Positions 22,717 to 23,892 of a stretch of DNA of 23,892 nucleotides are shown piece after piece. Position 1 is the stretch's first letter, and every line of letters begins with the position of its first letter. The position numbers and the translations under genes were made by a program. Under the pieces are notes generated by a model that worked only from the letters and a program-made list of their open reading frames with translations, was not told where the DNA came from and searched no databases. This DNA is from M55B112 sp040880545 (GTDB lineage Bacteria; Bacteroidota; Bacteroidia; Bacteroidales; GCA-2748055), in assembly GCA_040880545.1 (NCBI GenBank), contig JBBDIE010000103.1, positions 1 through 23,892 of the forward strand, written 5' to 3'.

Positions 22717-23220
22717 ATGAAAAGCACCCTGATAAGTATTATTGCATTAATATTTCTAATTTCCTGTAATTCGGAAAATAAATCCGGCAATTCTTTATCT
22801 GAGATAATCCGGGACATAACCCTGGAAAACCTGGCAGGTTCAGCACTTGAACTCGACGATGATATGATCCGGATCAGTGGTTTGGTAACCCATGTCTGCC
22901 AGCATGGCGGGCAAAAGATGTTTCTTACCAACGAGGATAAAAGCGTTAGCCTGTTGGTACGAGTTACCAATTCAATACCTGAATTTAAAACAACCCTGGA
23001 AGGAAGTATCGTTGAAGTGACGGGTATTCTTGTGGTTTCGGTTGCCGACAATTCTGAGAAAGGAATGGGGCATGATCATGATGACGATTCCGGTGTTGGT
23101 CTGACAGAGGAAGAATGCGAAACCGAAGCGGCCATGAAGGATTCGGAGAATGGGTGTTGTGCTCCAAATATTACCTATCATGTGGAGGCTGTTTCTTTCA
23201 AAGAGGTCATACCTGCATAG
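22717..23220 (+). CDS. OB-fold-like lipoprotein rich in metal-ligand residues
   Basis: This 167-residue predicted lipoprotein has a signal sequence ending LISC, with C17 as the lipid-modified residue. The core (about 48-110) looks like a small OB-fold barrel: MIRISGLVTHVCQHGGQKMFL, then VSLLVRV and GSIVEVTGILV. The pattern resembles the DUF4920-type VCQxKGCWM segment, with H59, C61 and H63 here. A flexible acidic stretch GHDHDDD (118-124) and cysteines C134, C147 and C148 (GCCAPN) follow. These could bind metal or a redox partner, but this is inference. I use the ATG at 22717 because the upstream frame overlaps the STAS gene and lacks a signal-peptide N-terminus. The PepSY-type gene follows after 23 bases. 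Confidence 0.7.
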   Translation: MKSTLISIIALIFLISCNSENKSGNSLSEIIRDITLENLAGSALELDDDMIRISGLVTHVCQHGGQKMFLTNEDKSVSLLVRVTNSIPEFKTTLEGSIVEVTGILVVSVADNSEKGMGHDHDDDSGVGLTEEECETEAAMKDSENGCCAPNITYHVEAVSFKEVIPA

Positions 23221-23243
23221 GGCTATAAAACTGCATGTAAAGT

Positions 23244-23807
23244 ATGAATTGGCGTAAATCGAGCCGGTGGTTACACCGGAGAATGGGATATTTGTTTTTT
23301 GGAATGGCGATTATTTACGGGATTTCAGGCATTGCACTCAACCATCATATCACACGTCACTGGAACCCGTCTCTTGTGGAAAGAACTGAAACCCTGTATG
23401 GACCGGGCCAGGTAAACCGGGAGGATGTTTCAGAGGATTATATCCGGGGTATCCTGGAGATCACCGGTGAAACAGCGAATTACAAACAATACTTCTTTCC
23501 ATCCGATAATACCCTGCTTATCTACCTGAATAAGGGACATATTACAGTGGATCTGGAATCGGGGGAGTGTAAGCTTGTAAAGATCAGGAACAGGCGGGTT
23601 TTCCTGGAAATGAATTTTCTTCACTACAATAAGCCAAAACAACTCTGGACCTACTTTTCCGACCTGTTTGGATTATCACTGGTTCTTCTGTCTGTTACGG
23701 GTCTCTATATGGTAAAAGGAAAACATGGCATTAAAGGTCCGGGAGGAATTTTGCTTGCCATTGGGATCATCGTACCCCTGATTTTCCTCATAATTTATCT
23801 CTGGTGA
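23244..23807 (+). CDS. PepSY-associated transmembrane protein
   Basis: This 187-residue inner-membrane protein has three hydrophobic segments (about 15-35, 137-157 and 166-186). The first carries the WLHRRMGYLFFGM and YGISGIALNHH pattern and the second SDLFGLSLVLLSVTGLYM, both typical of PepSY-associated TM proteins. Between the two lies a periplasmic domain of about 100 residues with a PepSY-like strand pattern (TVDLESGECKLV). H11, H34, H35, H38 and H127 flank the membrane helices; related PiuB-type proteins use such residues in heme binding or ferric reduction. It is shorter than the usual four-helix form. The gene follows the lipoprotein and is probably co-transcribed with it. Confidence 0.78.
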   Translation: MNWRKSSRWLHRRMGYLFFGMAIIYGISGIALNHHITRHWNPSLVERTETLYGPGQVNREDVSEDYIRGILEITGETANYKQYFFPSDNTLLIYLNKGHITVDLESGECKLVKIRNRRVFLEMNFLHYNKPKQLWTYFSDLFGLSLVLLSVTGLYMVKGKHGIKGPGGILLAIGIIVPLIFLIIYLW

Positions 23808-23892
23808 CGACAAAACAGGTGGTCCGGCAGTATGATCTGGCTCCACTTGTCGGTTTAAATCTATAAATTTATTATCTTCGACTAGTTAGGGT

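Noticed and set aside
23808..23865. Inverted repeat (CGACA...GGTGG with CCACT-TGTCG) after the PepSY-type gene, considered as a terminator
   Set aside because: The stem is interrupted, the loop is long and no T tract follows, so the support is too weak.
23845..23892. A -7-like TATCTTCG near the right edge as a promoter for the next gene
   Set aside because: One mismatch to TAnnTTTG, and the nearest TTG is 23 bases upstream; the gene it would serve is outside the window.

Overview
The window comes from the chromosome of a member of the Bacteroidota, most likely a Bacteroidales or Marinilabiliales-type organism. The evidence is a surface protein with a gliding-motility/type IX secretion (T9SS) C-terminal domain, a PorE-like OmpA protein, a DUF6702 protein, ATP-type PEP carboxykinase beside pyruvate phosphate dikinase, and promoters that fit the Bacteroidota consensus TTG-N18/19-TAnnTTTG. 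Start codons mostly lack Shine-Dalgarno sequences, as is usual for this phylum. I see no rRNA, tRNA, CRISPR array, prophage or complete insertion sequence. Most of the content is housekeeping; the unusual material lies mainly in the intergenic regions and in a few small operons.

Layout. Positions 9-4472 (minus) hold ppdK and then pckA, which set the PEP/pyruvate/oxaloacetate balance. A clear intrinsic terminator lies between them and a consensus promoter lies before ppdK. Positions 4473-4940 form a gene-poor gap containing a 120-bp MITE-like element with 15-bp terminal inverted repeats and a 6-bp target duplication. Positions 4941-6512 (minus) hold xerD and a HupE/UreJ-like membrane protein. 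Divergent from these, positions 6555-11436 (plus) form a tight four-gene unit: a DUF6702 secreted protein, an 877-residue T9SS cargo protein, a secreted TPR protein and a small HEAT-like protein.

Positions 11444-16384 (minus) hold a serine-biosynthesis operon, transcribed serC-serA-DUF1015-yggS-dihydroorotate-dehydrogenase-like. It starts from a consensus-like promoter preceded by an operator-like pair of 16-bp repeats. The 350-bp gap at 16385-16734 also contains a long imperfect hairpin. Positions 16735-18548 (minus) hold gcvT and comB with overlapping start and stop codons. Positions 18642-21783 (minus) hold a secreted TPR protein followed by a PorE-like TPR/beta-propeller/OmpA protein, which probably tethers the T9SS or outer membrane to peptidoglycan. 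Positions 21981-23807 (plus) hold a back-to-back Hpt and STAS pair, then a small metal-ligand-rich lipoprotein with an OB-fold look and a PepSY-type membrane protein.

The metabolic genes connect. PpdK and PckA control PEP, SerC and SerA draw 3-phosphoglycerate into serine, and GcvT takes one-carbon units from glycine. YggS buffers the PLP cofactor that SerC needs. The envelope genes form a second theme: the T9SS cargo, the PorE-like anchor, the TPR partners and the lipoprotein/PepSY pair. The observations most worth checking are the MITE, the hairpin at 16544-16677, the serC operator-like repeats, the Hpt-STAS module, the lipoprotein/PepSY pair, and the non-canonical active sites of SerA and the dihydroorotate-dehydrogenase-like protein.
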